Source of the DNA: Marinicella algicola
GTDB lineage: Bacteria > Pseudomonadota > Gammaproteobacteria > Xanthomonadales > Marinicellaceae
Direction of reading: 5' to 3'
Length of the DNA stretch: 64,000 nucleotides
Assembly: GCF_028401385.1 (NCBI RefSeq)
Contig: NZ_JAQOMR010000001.1
Location: forward strand, 560,501-624,500
Numbering within the stretch: the first letter of the stretch is position 1; each line of letters opens with the position of its first letter. Under the pieces are notes generated by a model. It saw nothing but the letters and a program-made list of their open reading frames with translations, had not been told where the DNA came from and did no database searches. The translations under genes and the position numbers were made by a program. Below are positions 1 to 9,348 of the stretch, piece by piece.

Positions 1-2
1 TC

Positions 3-95
3 GATCCGGTTCCCGAAACGCTGGATGACGATTGGCACTGGTATATGCCATGGCGTTATTTTCTGGCCGGCCGACGCTCTCACGCGTCGGAGTAG
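3..95 (+). CDS. possible C-terminal end of an upstream gene
   Basis: An open frame enters from the left edge and ends at a TAG at 93-95, giving about 30 residues rich in Trp, Tyr and Phe (…WHWYMPWRYFLAGRR…). It overlaps the end of the convergent methyltransferase gene by 16 bases. The composition looks like a real protein tail, but the stretch is too short to identify and could be chance. Confidence 0.3.
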   Translation, partial: DPVPETLDDDWHWYMPWRYFLAGRRSHASE

Positions 96-901
96 CGGGC
101 GATCACGAGGTAGCCGGGTGTTGGCTGGCCATTTTCAAAGCGCACATTGATATCGGTGACTTCGACCGTAGAGAACCCTGCCTTTTCGAGACTTGCGGAA
201 AGGTAGGCAAGGCTGTGACCGAAACGGTGATGCGGGGCGACCATGTAATCGCGTCCCTTCAGCGTTTCATCCGGCAGGGTTTCTGCCGAAAACGCCAGAA
301 CGCCGCCACCGGCGATGCTCTTGGCAGCCCCGGAGAAAAAGGCGTCGAGCGTTCCCAGATAGGGCAGCACATCTGCGGCGACGATCAGGTCGAACGCCTC
401 TTCGCCATCGTCATGTAGAAATTCCTCGACCTCGGCGACGAACAGCGTGTCGTAGAGCTCTTTCTCATAGGCGATTTCGACCATGTTCTCGGAGATATCG
501 AGCCCGGTGATCTCGCCTGTCATGTCGCGCAGCGCACTGGCGCCAAGACCCGTGCCGCAGCCAAGATCGAGCATGCGTTCGAACGGACCGATGCTGAGCG
601 CCTGAAACCGCTGGCGGATGATCATCGGCACACAATAGCCAAGCTGGTCAACGAGAATATCCTCGAAATCCTCGGCATGCTGGTCGAACAGCGTCTCGAC
701 ATAGGCATCGGGTGCCTTTTTCGGCACTTCGCCAAAGCCGATCGCCGCAAGACGGACAGCCGCGCCGCCGTGATCGTCGGGGTCGATTGCAAGGACTTCG
801 CGATAGGCTTCGGCTGCTTCGGCAAGCTTGCCTGCCTTTTCAAGCGTCAGGGCCCTGTTATAGGCCTCCGCCAGTTTTTCCTCATCGATCTTCTTTGTCA
901 T
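80..901 (-). CDS. TPR-containing class I SAM-dependent methyltransferase
   Basis: A 273-residue protein. Residues 10-50 form a TPR-like helical pair (AYNRALTLEKAGKLAEAAEA), and the rest is a Rossmann methyltransferase with the SAM-binding loop LDLGCGTGLG at 111-120. The family (predicted methyltransferase with a TPR module) is common in rhizobia, but the substrate is not known, and nothing in the neighbourhood names it. The frame is intact. The gene is convergent with whatever enters from the left edge and lies 60 bases beyond mobA on the same strand, so it could be the last gene of the EamA-mobA transcript. Confidence 0.8.
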   Translation of the reverse strand: MTKKIDEEKLAEAYNRALTLEKAGKLAEAAEAYREVLAIDPDDHGGAAVRLAAIGFGEVPKKAPDAYVETLFDQHAEDFEDILVDQLGYCVPMIIRQRFQALSIGPFERMLDLGCGTGLGASALRDMTGEITGLDISENMVEIAYEKELYDTLFVAEVEEFLHDDGEEAFDLIVAADVLPYLGTLDAFFSGAAKSIAGGGVLAFSAETLPDETLKGRDYMVAPHHRFGHSLAYLSASLEKAGFSTVEVTDINVRFENGQPTPGYLVIARYSDA

Positions 902-961
902 TGCGGTCGCCCTTTTCCGTGTCGGTCACGCTCTATGCCGTGATCGTTCAAAGCGCAACCG

Positions 962-1596
962 CTACCGGCTGTCCGTCATCATCTTTGCGATCAGCCGTGC
1001 GGTATCGAGATCCTGGGGAGTATTGATGTTGAAAAACGGGTCCACCGGGCCTTGCGGCGTTGTGACAGCGGCAAAATCGACAACCTGACTGGTGTGCCGT
1101 CCGATGAAGTCCATCAGCCGGCGGTTTGATCGGTCAGAAAACCAGCATTCGAGATCACCGCGAAGGACAACCGGCCAGAGCGCGAAGACGGGATGCGCCC
1201 GGCCTTTCGAGCCCGCAAGGACAATTTCGTCCCTGGCGGGTTGAGGCTCTGAAAGCCGCTCCACCAGGCTATTCGGGAAAAATGGCGTATCAACCGCAAC
1301 CGAAATCATGTGGGTTGCTTGCGAGCCGGTCTGTTGCAAATGATCGAGTGCGGCAAGAATGCCGGCAAGCGGGCCTTGATGGCCGGTTGAGGCATCGGTG
1401 ACAGGGATCGTTCCGGAGGGATCGGTCGTACCGTGGCCATGTCGGCTGACCATCACCGGAGAAGCCTGTTGCGCGATCCGGCGATGAACGCGCGCTATCA
1501 GGGTTTCACCATCAAGCACCAGCTCCGCCTTGTCCACGCCTATGCGCCGTGACGCGCCCCGGCCAGGATCACGGCGGGCAGGGCGGGGGTGGTCAT
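962..1596 (-). CDS. mobA: molybdenum cofactor guanylyltransferase MobA (frameshifted by one base)
   Basis: MobA attaches GMP to molybdopterin to make the MGD form of the molybdenum cofactor in the cytoplasm. The N-terminal nucleotide-binding signature VILAGG-SRRIG-DKAEL is present only when one G is added to the run read as CCCC at 1557-1560 on the + strand; without it the frame stops at once. Repaired length is 211 residues, usual for MobA. The ATG overlaps the stop of the upstream exporter gene as ATGA, so translation is coupled. moaA lies 1 kb upstream on the same strand, supporting a small molybdenum cofactor cluster. The frameshift is most likely a sequencing error. Confidence 0.85.
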
Positions 1597-2549
1597 TTTT
1601 TATCCTTCAGCATTTGCACTTCCGCCTTGACGATCGGGCCGCCGCCTTCAGACGCGACCGGCTGGCCGGTCTCGGCCAGCGGTGCCAGCCCCTTCTTGCG
1701 TTCGCGGTGGAAGGAGTAAAGACCGGCTGCAACGATGATCAGGCCGCCGACCAGCACGTTGATACCGGGGTAGGCGGCGAAGATGACCATGCCGAGCAGC
1801 GTGGCCCATAGCAGGCCGACATAGCGGAACGGCGCGATATAGGAGATATCGGCAAGACGCACGGCAAAGACGACGAATTGATAGCCGGAAAGCAGAAAGA
1901 CGGCTGCCAGCACCAGCTTGAACATGATCGGCCATGTCATCATGCTCCAGTCCTGCTCGACTGTACCGAGAACCGCGCCGCCGATCGTCAGCAGTCCGGC
2001 TGTTGCCAGCGTGATGATGATGGCCGGGATGTCGTTACGGATCGTCTTGGTCAGAAGGTCGCGCCCGGACGCGGCGAGCATGGCGATCACGGCAAAGCCC
2101 GCCCCTGCTCAAATCCATCGGGACCGGGGCGGATGATGATCAGCACGCCGATAAAGCCGACGGTGATTGCGCTCCAGCGCCGCCAGCCGACCGGCTCCTT
2201 CATGAAAAGTGCCGCACCCAGCGTGACGGCGAGTGGCAGGCACTGGATGATGGCGGCGGCATTGGCAAGCGGCATCGCCTTCAACGCCTGCAAAAGGCAA
2301 TGGCGGCAACCAACTCACAAACGCTGCGGGCCAGCACGCGCAGATCGAAGACACCGCCCAAGCTTGAAAATACGCGGCTCCTCCATGCGATCAGCAGGGC
2401 AAAGCAGGTGAGGATAAGCCCCTGAAAAACATGATCTGGCCGAGCCCGATTTCCTCGGTCAGCAGTTTGACCGTGGCATCGTTCAACGCAAAGCCGGCCA
2501 TCGCCGCGATCATGAAGGCGGCGCCGGTAACATTGGAAGAGGTGCGCAT
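1593..2549 (-). CDS. EamA/DMT-family transporter (three frameshifts)
   Basis: A drug/metabolite-superfamily permease with about ten hydrophobic segments in two EamA repeats, in the inner membrane. Substrate unknown. Starting at ATG 2547-2549, the reading frame breaks at three homopolymers: C run 2419-2422, A run 2292-2295 and C run 2102-2105. Adding one base to each restores a continuous 319-residue protein that runs smoothly through FFRGLILTCF, AAIAFLQALKAM and GFEQGAGFAVIAM. It overlaps mobA by ATGA. The placement between moaA and mobA may be chance, because EamA exporters are not a known step of cofactor synthesis. Confidence 0.8.
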
Positions 2550-2629
2550 TATTCGTCTCGTTATTGTGTTTTTCGTTCTTATAGAGGAATGACGAGACAG
2601 GAAAGTGATCTGTGTCAGCCGTCGACGCC

Positions 2630-3715
2630 TTAGCCGCCGGTCATGCTCATGTGGCGGGCAACGGCGACCCGCGAGCGGGTCTCGTCGAGCTCGAAATTGT
2701 GCGCTTCCGGCTTTTTAGCAATGGCCCGGTCGATGGCGCGGTGCAGCACGGAATCATCATCCGGATGGTCGCGCAGTACTTTGCGGAAATCGGCATTGTC
2801 GTCATGGCCGAGACAGAGATACAGCATGCCGGTGCAGGTCAGGCGCACGCGATTGCAGGCCGCGCAGAAATTATGCGAAAGCGGTGTGATGAAGCCTAGC
2901 TTGCCGCCTGTTTCCGCGACCTGCACAAACCGCGCCGGTCCGCCCGTCGTCATCGGGACGTCGCTCAGGGTAAACTGACCTTCAAGGTCGCGGCGGACTT
3001 TTGAAAGCGGCAGATATTGGGCGGAACGGTCGGTGTCGACCTCACCCAGCGGCATCGCCTCGATAAGCGTGAGGTCCATGCCCTCGCCATGGGCAAAGCG
3101 CAGCAGTTCGGGGATTTCGTGCTCGTTGAAACCGGCAAGTGCCACGGCATTCAGCTTCACCCTGAGACCCGCCTTGCGGGCGGCCTCAAGGCCTGCCATC
3201 ACCTTGTCGAAATCACCCCATCGGGTGATCTCCCGGAATTTCTGCGGATCAAGCGTGTCCAGCGAAACATTGATACGCCGCACGCCAGCGGCATAAAGCC
3301 CCTCGGCAAACCGGGAGAGCTGCGAGCCGTTGGTCGTCAATGTCAGTTCATCAAGCCTGCCCTCGGGGATGCGTCGTCCGAGATTTTCGATCAGCTGCAT
3401 GACGTTCTTGCGCATCAGGGGCTCGCCGCCGGTCAATCGCAGTTTCCGCACACCCTTGTCGATGAAGGCGTTGCACAGGCGCTCCAGCTCTTCCAGTGTG
3501 AGAAGGTCGCGCTTGGGCAGAAAGGTCATGTTTTCCGCCATGCAATAGGTGCAGCGGAAGTCGCAGCGGTCCGTCACCGAAACGCGCAGATAGGTGATTG
3601 ACCGACCAAATGGGTCGATCATCGGCGCCGGTTGGCCGGTAACAGGCTCTTTTTCCAGAATATGCTGATCCACGGCGGATTCTCCTTCAGCCGAAGATGG
3701 CGCGGGGGTTGGCAA
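2630..3715 (-). CDS. moaA: GTP 3',8-cyclase MoaA
   Basis: A radical-SAM enzyme for the first step of molybdenum cofactor synthesis, converting GTP to 3',8-cyclo-GTP. The SAM-cluster motif CDFRCTYC gives Cys51, 55 and 58. The second iron-sulfur site is seen in [13 protein letters not shown]. The protein ends in the double glycine typical of MoaA, which is needed for activity in studied homologues. The length of 361 is slightly long because of about 30 extra N-terminal residues. An internal start at Met32 (MIDPFGRS) would give the usual MoaA N-terminus. It is transcribed toward the EamA-mobA pair with an 80-base gap and is intact. Confidence 0.95.
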   Translation of the reverse strand: MPTPAPSSAEGESAVDQHILEKEPVTGQPAPMIDPFGRSITYLRVSVTDRCDFRCTYCMAENMTFLPKRDLLTLEELERLCNAFIDKGVRKLRLTGGEPLMRKNVMQLIENLGRRIPEGRLDELTLTTNGSQLSRFAEGLYAAGVRRINVSLDTLDPQKFREITRWGDFDKVMAGLEAARKAGLRVKLNAVALAGFNEHEIPELLRFAHGEGMDLTLIEAMPLGEVDTDRSAQYLPLSKVRRDLEGQFTLSDVPMTTGGPARFVQVAETGGKLGFITPLSHNFCAACNRVRLTCTGMLYLCLGHDDNADFRKVLRDHPDDDSVLHRAIDRAIAKKPEAHNFELDETRSRVAVARHMSMTGG

Positions 3716-3773
3716 GCGTCAAGTGAAGTGCCAAACACGGTCATGTGAAATCGGGCATTCTCAGGACATGACA

Positions 3774-4146
3774 ATGGTCTCAGCACCGACAGAAATCAGG
3801 GTTTCGCGTGATCGAAGAACCCTTACAGTGTCTTTCGAGGACGACAAGCGCTATGCGCTTCCCGCCGAAATGCTGCGCGTGCTCTCACCGTCTGCCGAGG
3901 TGAAGGGACACGGACCGGGCCAGGCGGTGACAGTGCCGGGCAAGCGCAATGTCGGGATCATGACGCTTGAGCCCGCCGGCAATTATGCGATTCTGCATCG
4001 GCTTTGACGATATGCACGACAGCGGCATCTATACCTGGACCTATCTGAGAGAACTCGGCGAGGACGGCGCATCGATGTTTGCCGAATATGAGCGAGAGCT
4101 TGCCGAAAAGGGAATGACCCGCGATAGGGCGGAGCGGCCGCGCTGA
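3774..4146 (+). CDS. DUF971 protein, gamma-butyrobetaine hydroxylase N-terminal-like (frameshifted)
   Basis: A small DUF971 protein of 123 residues after repair, showing PAEMLRVLSPSAEVKGHGPG followed by GFDDMHDSGIYTWTYL. The family binds metal in some homologues and is often linked to iron-sulfur proteins, but its function here is unknown. ATG 3774 is preferred to 3768 because GGA at 3764-3766 is then 7 bases upstream. The frame breaks near 3994, where removing one T (reading ATTCGCATC) joins the halves as NYAIRIGFDD. It is divergent from moaA, and the next gene begins 17 bases downstream. Confidence 0.75.
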
Positions 4147-4163
4147 AGCGGAAAAGGAAAAGC

Positions 4164-4774
4164 ATGAAAGTCATTACAAACGTTGAAGACCTCAAGGCCG
4201 TATATGGCGAACCGGGGCAGACAGCGCTTGAGAAGGTGACGGCGCATCTCACTCCGGCATATCGGCGAATGATTGAGATTTCGCCGTTTCTGGCATTGGC
4301 GACCGTTGGTCCGGAAGGGCTCGATTGTTCACCGCGCGGCGATGCCCAGGCCGTTGTGCGCATCGCCGACCAGAAAACGGTTCTACTTCCGGATTGGCGT
4401 GGCAACAACCGGGTCGATTCGCTGATCAATATCGTCCGAGATCCGCGCGTCGCACTGATGTTTCTCATACCCGGTTCGAACAATGCCCTGCGGATCAACG
4501 GCCGGGCGGTTGTCGCCGTCGAGCCGTCCCTGCTCGAAAGCTTCGCAATGAACGGCAAGCATCCCCGAAGCGTTATTGTGGTGACGATCGACGAAATCGC
4601 TTCCAGTGCGCTCGCGCACTGATGCGCTCCGATCTTTGGAACCCGGAGCGTCATGTCGACCCACAGACACTGCCAACACCGGGTGAAATGACGAAGGTGG
4701 CAGGCGCTGCGGACTTCGATGCGGAAACCTATGATCGCGAATGGCCGGAGCGGGCGACAAAGTCGATGTGGTGA
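4164..4774 (+). CDS. pyridoxamine-phosphate-oxidase-family flavoprotein (frameshifted)
   Basis: An FMN-binding split-barrel protein of the PPOX family (MSMEG_1061-like group). Residues ALATVGPEGLDCSPRGD and DWRGNNRVDSL are typical. Enzymatic role unknown. The first frame ends at 4622, but the C-terminal part FQCARALMRSDLWNP continues in another frame to 4774. One missing base near 4595-4602 explains this, giving 203 residues, the usual family length. It follows the DUF971 gene by 17 bases and probably shares its transcript. It converges with the AI-2E transporter gene. Confidence 0.8.
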
Positions 4775-4797
4775 GATGGCGGCGCAGGGGAGGCGGC

Positions 4798-5871
4798 TCA
4801 GTCTTCGCGCGCCGTTGTCTGTGCCTGCACCTGTTTTCGCTTTCCGCCGAGGATTTCCGTTACCCAGTTGAGCGAAGGCACGTTCTCGCACGCGGTCAAG
4901 AGTGCAATCGTGATCGGGACGCCGAGAAACGTGCCGAACAGGCCCCACATGAAGGTCCAGAAGAAGATCGAGAACACCACCACGAAGGGCGAGATCGACA
5001 GCGTCGAGCCGGAAACCATCGGCTCGACGTAATTGCCGATGACGAACTGGATCAGGTTGAGGCAGACGAACAGCGCCAGCGCCGTCTCCCAGTGCTCGAA
5101 CTGGATAACGCCGTAGAGCGAAGGAAACACGGTAGCGATCACCGATCCGATGAACGGGATATAGTTCAGCGCAAAGGCGATCACGCCCCACTCCACCGGG
5201 AAATCGAGCCCGGTCAGCGTTGCAGAACTCCAGAACAATACGCCCGTTATCGCACTCATCTGCGTGCGGACCAGCATATAGCGGCCGAATTTCTTGGCCG
5301 TTGCGTCGGCAATGCGGATGGCGGCGAAGGCAAAGTCGGGCTTGCTCAGGGCGCTGAGCTTGTGGCGGAGCTTGTCCACTTCAGTCAAGCCTAAAACGAC
5401 ATAGGCGAGAACCACGAGCCAGAAGCTGAGCGTCGTGCTTGCCTGTCCGGTCACCTGGCGCACGGTGCGGGCGATCAGGCCGACATTGAAAACATCGTTG
5501 AGCGAGCTTGCAACCGAGAACCCCTGTTCTCCGAGCCATGCGACGGCATCCTGATAGGCGGCCTGAAGCTGCCATGCCGCGTCGATGAACGAGGTGGCCA
5601 TCCGGCTGAAGCCCCAGATGATCAGGGTCGCGAAGATGACGAAGACCACGATGGTGCTGATGACGGTGATCGCAAGCGCCACGAGCGGCGGCATGAAGCG
5701 TTGAAGCGCGTTCTTGATCGGCCAGGTGATTGCGATGATGAAGAGGGCAAGCGCCACGGGTTTCAGGAAGCCGCCCGCCGCGCGGATCGCGATCAAAAGC
5801 AGAATGACAAAAATCAGGGATGTGACGACGGTAACACCGCGCCGCGAGCCCGTTGGCCCAATTTCAGGCAT
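4798..5871 (-). CDS. AI-2E family (PerM-like) transporter
   Basis: A 357-residue inner-membrane protein with the usual PerM layout: an N-terminal hydrophobic pair, a large loop (about residues 70-140), then five or six hydrophobic segments with the family signature around IPFIGSVIATVFPSL. Named for E. coli TqsA, but most members have no proven substrate; some act in sodium/proton exchange. A second, different PerM paralogue is at 49521. Intact, single gene, divergent from the DUF924 gene. Confidence 0.88.
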   Translation of the reverse strand: MPEIGPTGSRRGVTVVTSLIFVILLLIAIRAAGGFLKPVALALFIIAITWPIKNALQRFMPPLVALAITVISTIVVFVIFATLIIWGFSRMATSFIDAAWQLQAAYQDAVAWLGEQGFSVASSLNDVFNVGLIARTVRQVTGQASTTLSFWLVVLAYVVLGLTEVDKLRHKLSALSKPDFAFAAIRIADATAKKFGRYMLVRTQMSAITGVLFWSSATLTGLDFPVEWGVIAFALNYIPFIGSVIATVFPSLYGVIQFEHWETALALFVCLNLIQFVIGNYVEPMVSGSTLSISPFVVVFSIFFWTFMWGLFGTFLGVPITIALLTACENVPSLNWVTEILGGKRKQVQAQTTARED

Positions 5872-5991
5872 TCATGCCTCTTCAAATGTCTTGCTTGAGC
5901 GGATGTGTATGAAAATGTATCGTTCGCGCCTGTCATGCGCAAGCGTCGTACACGCTGCGACACGCAATTGTTGTGCGCCGGAAGGAAAGCA

Positions 5992-6572
5992 ATGAGTGAA
6001 TTCATCGAAACTGTCACCAGCCCTGAACAGGTGCTTTCTTTCTGGTTTGACGAACTGACGCCGAAGGACTGGTTCAATCCGGACGATGTCGCGGCGCTCG
6101 ACAACACCATCCTCTACCGCTTTTTCTCGACCCACCGGGCGCTGGCGCGTGATGTCGGTGCGGTCTGGCGGGCAAGCCCTGAGGCTCAACTCGCCGCCGT
6201 GATCGTGCTCGACCAGTTTCCCGCAACATCTACCGTGCAACACCGATGGCGTTTGCCACCGATATGTTGGCGCTGAGGGAAGCGAAGCTTGCGATTGCCA
6301 GCGGCGCGCACGAGAAAGTTCCGGCCGAACGCCGGGCGTTCTTCTTCATGCCCTTCGAACATTCGGAAGTCCTTGCCGACCAGGACCGCTCCGTGGCGTT
6401 GTTTGCGACATTGGGGAATGAGGAATTCTCGAACTATGCTGAAAGTCACCGCGAGGTGATTGCCCGCTTCGGTCGCTTCCCGCATCGTAATCCGATCCTG
6501 AAGAGGCGTTCGACGCGCGCGGAACTGGCCTACCTTTCAGATGATGAGAATACTGGCTGGGGACAGAAATAG
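5992..6572 (+). CDS. DUF924 family protein (frameshifted)
   Basis: A 193-residue DUF924 protein of unknown function. It begins VLSFWFDELTPKDWF and contains LDQFPRN-Y, EHSE and FGRFPHRN, the marks of the family, which folds as a TPR-like helical bundle. The start ATG 5992 has GGAAGG at 5981-5986. One C is missing from the run at 6220-6222, where DQFPATSTV should read DQFPRNIYR. Stands alone, divergent from the transporter gene on its left. Confidence 0.85.
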
Positions 6573-6628
6573 ACGCGCTTGACGGTCATGGACGGGCTGG
6601 AAACCGCTTAATCGAGGGACGTGATTTG

Positions 6629-9212
6629 ATGCAGCTTACGGCGATAAGGGAACCTTTCAGGCTCGCCTTGTTGATTGCGGCGTTGTTTTATACGTTTGCC
6701 GTTTCGCCCGCTTTCGCTCAGCAGACGGCGACGTCGCCACAAGCGGTGGCGGCGTCCAAGGGCACCGGACAAAAACCGAATGACGCTGTCAGCCAGCCGA
6801 GCACTCCTTTCGTCGCCGATACTGTAAACACACTTGACGGCTATGCCAGTACGCTTTCAGCCATATCGGAACAGGTTTCCGGCGTCAGCAATAGCGATGA
6901 TTCACTCGCAAAACTTCAGCTGCAGGTCGATCAGCTTCAGGGTGAGCTCTCCAAGGTCGAGACCGCCATTCAGGCCAGGCTTGGCGAGGTCCGTGCCCAG
7001 TTGACAGAGCTTGGGAGCGCGCCAGGACCTGGAGAGAGCCCGGAGCCGGAAGTGACAACGCGGGAGCGCAACGCGCTTCTGGCGCAGCGCTCTGAAATCA
7101 ATACGCTCGCTGAGCGTGTAGGCAAGCTTGCGACCTCCGCCGAGGAAATCTCCGATACTGTTTCCCGGATCAGACGCGAGCAGTTTGCGCGTGCGCTTTT
7201 CAAACATACCGATCTGGCGGCGTTGTTTTCGACCGATTTCACGATGCTCTGGCAGGGGCAGCTTGCGGCCTCCAAATCATCTTACGGCGGCTGGCTGCGT
7301 TTTATCTGGCAGTCGAAACGTATTCAGTTCATCGGGGCCAATCTGCTCTCGATTCTGGCTGCATTTTTGCCTACCGGGTTTCCACAAACTTTGTGGAACG
7401 CACGAAACTCGATCTCCAGATGGAGGAACCCGATTATGTGATCCGGCTGCTTGCGGCCTTCTGGACGACCGTCATTCCTTGTCTCGCGCTGTTTGCGTTT
7501 CTTGCTGTCTCCTATGTTCTCTTTGTCGGTATGGGGATTTTCCTGCCGGACGTGCAGCGCTTTGTGCTGCAGACCTATATTTCCGGTGCGATCATTTTTT
7601 CGTCTTCTTGCTGTCTCGCAATGTGCTGACGCCTGGCCGGCCGCAATGGCGACTGATGCCGATCGGCAATGCAGCCTCGCGTAATCTGATGATCGCCTTT
7701 GCTGCGATGGCCTTCATCAACTGGGGCGATATTCTGATTGGCGTGTTGAATGATACGCTCGACGTGGGCGTCCAGCTGGATGTCCTGCGCAGCCTGATAT
7801 CCTCGGTGCTGATCGGCGGCATCCTGGTGGCTATTTCCTTCATCCGTCCACGTACACCGGTCCATGCGGAGATAAAGCACACGCGGGCGATTGATATTCT
7901 GTTCCCCTCCGTAATTGCATTTTCAGCCCGTCTCGTCGGCCTGTTCGTCGTCCTTTGCGCACTTGTCGGGTATATTGCGCTTGCACGCTTTGCCTCTCAA
8001 CAGGTGGTGCTCACGGGCGCCGTGCTGATCACCATGTATATCGGCATATTGGTAGGGCAGGCCGTCTCTCAAGCAGGCAGCATCGCTCGCACCAGCTTCG
8101 GGAAAAACCTGGTTGAGCGATTCCAGCTTTCCGCTGTGCGTGCCGATCAGTTGTCGCTTCTGGGCGGATTGTTGATCTATGCGCTGACACTCCTGATCGG
8201 TATTCCGCTCATCCTTCTGTCATGGGGGTGCGCTATGAGGAAATGCGTTTGTGGGCAGCCAGCAACCTGACCTCGGTCACGGTCGGCTCCATCACGATTT
8301 CGCTCGGCGGCATTCTGATCGGGATATTGCTGTTCATCGGCGGGTTTCTCGCAACCCGCTGGTTCCAGGGCTGGTTCGACAATAATGTGCTGTTGCGCTC
8401 GCGCGCGGATGCCGGCGTCCGGAACTCGGTCAAAACCGGCATCAGCTATCTCGGAATCGTTGTGGCCGGGCTTCTGGCGATTTCGGCCGCCGGTGTCAAT
8501 TTGTCGAGTCTTGCGCTGGTGGCGTCCGCTCTTTCGATCGGTATCGGCTTCGGCCTTCAGACGATCGTGTCCAACTTTGTTTCCGGCCTGATCCTGCTCG
8601 TGGAGCGCCCCTTCAAGGTCGGCGATTGGATCGTGTCCGGTTCAACGGAGGGCTTCGTGAAGCGCATCTCGGTGCGCGCAACCGAAATCGAAACCTTCCA
8701 GCGCCAGTCGATTATTGTGCCGAATTCCGAACTCATCAACGCTTCCTCGGAAACTGGATGCACCACAACCAGATGGGGCGCTCGGAAGTGGCCATCGGGG
8801 TTTCCTATGACAGCGATCCGCGCAAGGTGATGGACATTCTGATGGATATCGGCACCAGTCACCCGCTGGTGTTGCAAAACCCGGAACCGTTCGTGATCTT
8901 CATGGGGTTCGGCGAATCGACGCTCGACTTCGAGGTGCGTGTCTATCTGGCCGACGTTTTCAACGGCATTGCCGTGCGCAACGATATCCGCGTGGCGATC
9001 TTCGAGCGCTTCAAGGATGAGGGATTACCATTCCCTATCCGCAGCGTGACCTGCATATCATTCCGCAAAAGGAGCGTCGTGATGAGCTGGCGGATTCGAT
9101 CCGCAAGCACAGGAAACGCGATGCTCCCGAAGAGCACTCCGAGCCGGAGGTGGTCTCCAAACCAATGTTCGACCATCCAGATGCCGGAAATGATGACGGT
9201 GGCGAGCGCTGA
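6629..9212 (+). CDS. DUF3772 domain mechanosensitive ion channel, MscS family (five frameshifts)
   Basis: A large inner-membrane channel of about 862 residues after repair. A signal peptide (about residues 1-30, ending AFAQQ) leads a periplasmic coiled-coil DUF3772 domain. Several membrane helices follow, then the MscS core with the pore and β domain (LALVASALSIGIGFGLQTIV, ERPFKVGDWI, VPNSELI). Such proteins open on hypo-osmotic shock. The frame breaks at five places: near 7364-7378, T run 7595-7600, G run 8224-8228, CC at 8745 and GGG at 9021-9023. Each is cured by one added base, so errors are much likelier than decay. GAGGGA at 6614-6619 supports ATG 6629. Confidence 0.85.
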
Positions 9213-9348
9213 GCCTAAAATCAGCCGCGTCGCGCCCGCAAGACTGCATGTCGCAAACGGGCTGTTTCCGCTCTCCCACCCGTTGCATAGTCTTCAGGAA
9301 CAACGCCCGACAGACGGGCGGTCAAGACAAGCTTGAGAGGCGGAACGG

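Noticed and set aside
3983..5191. A 402-codon open frame on the - strand across three genes
   Set aside because: It overlaps the PPOX gene and the transporter in other frames, and its translation is low-complexity Arg/Ser-rich text.
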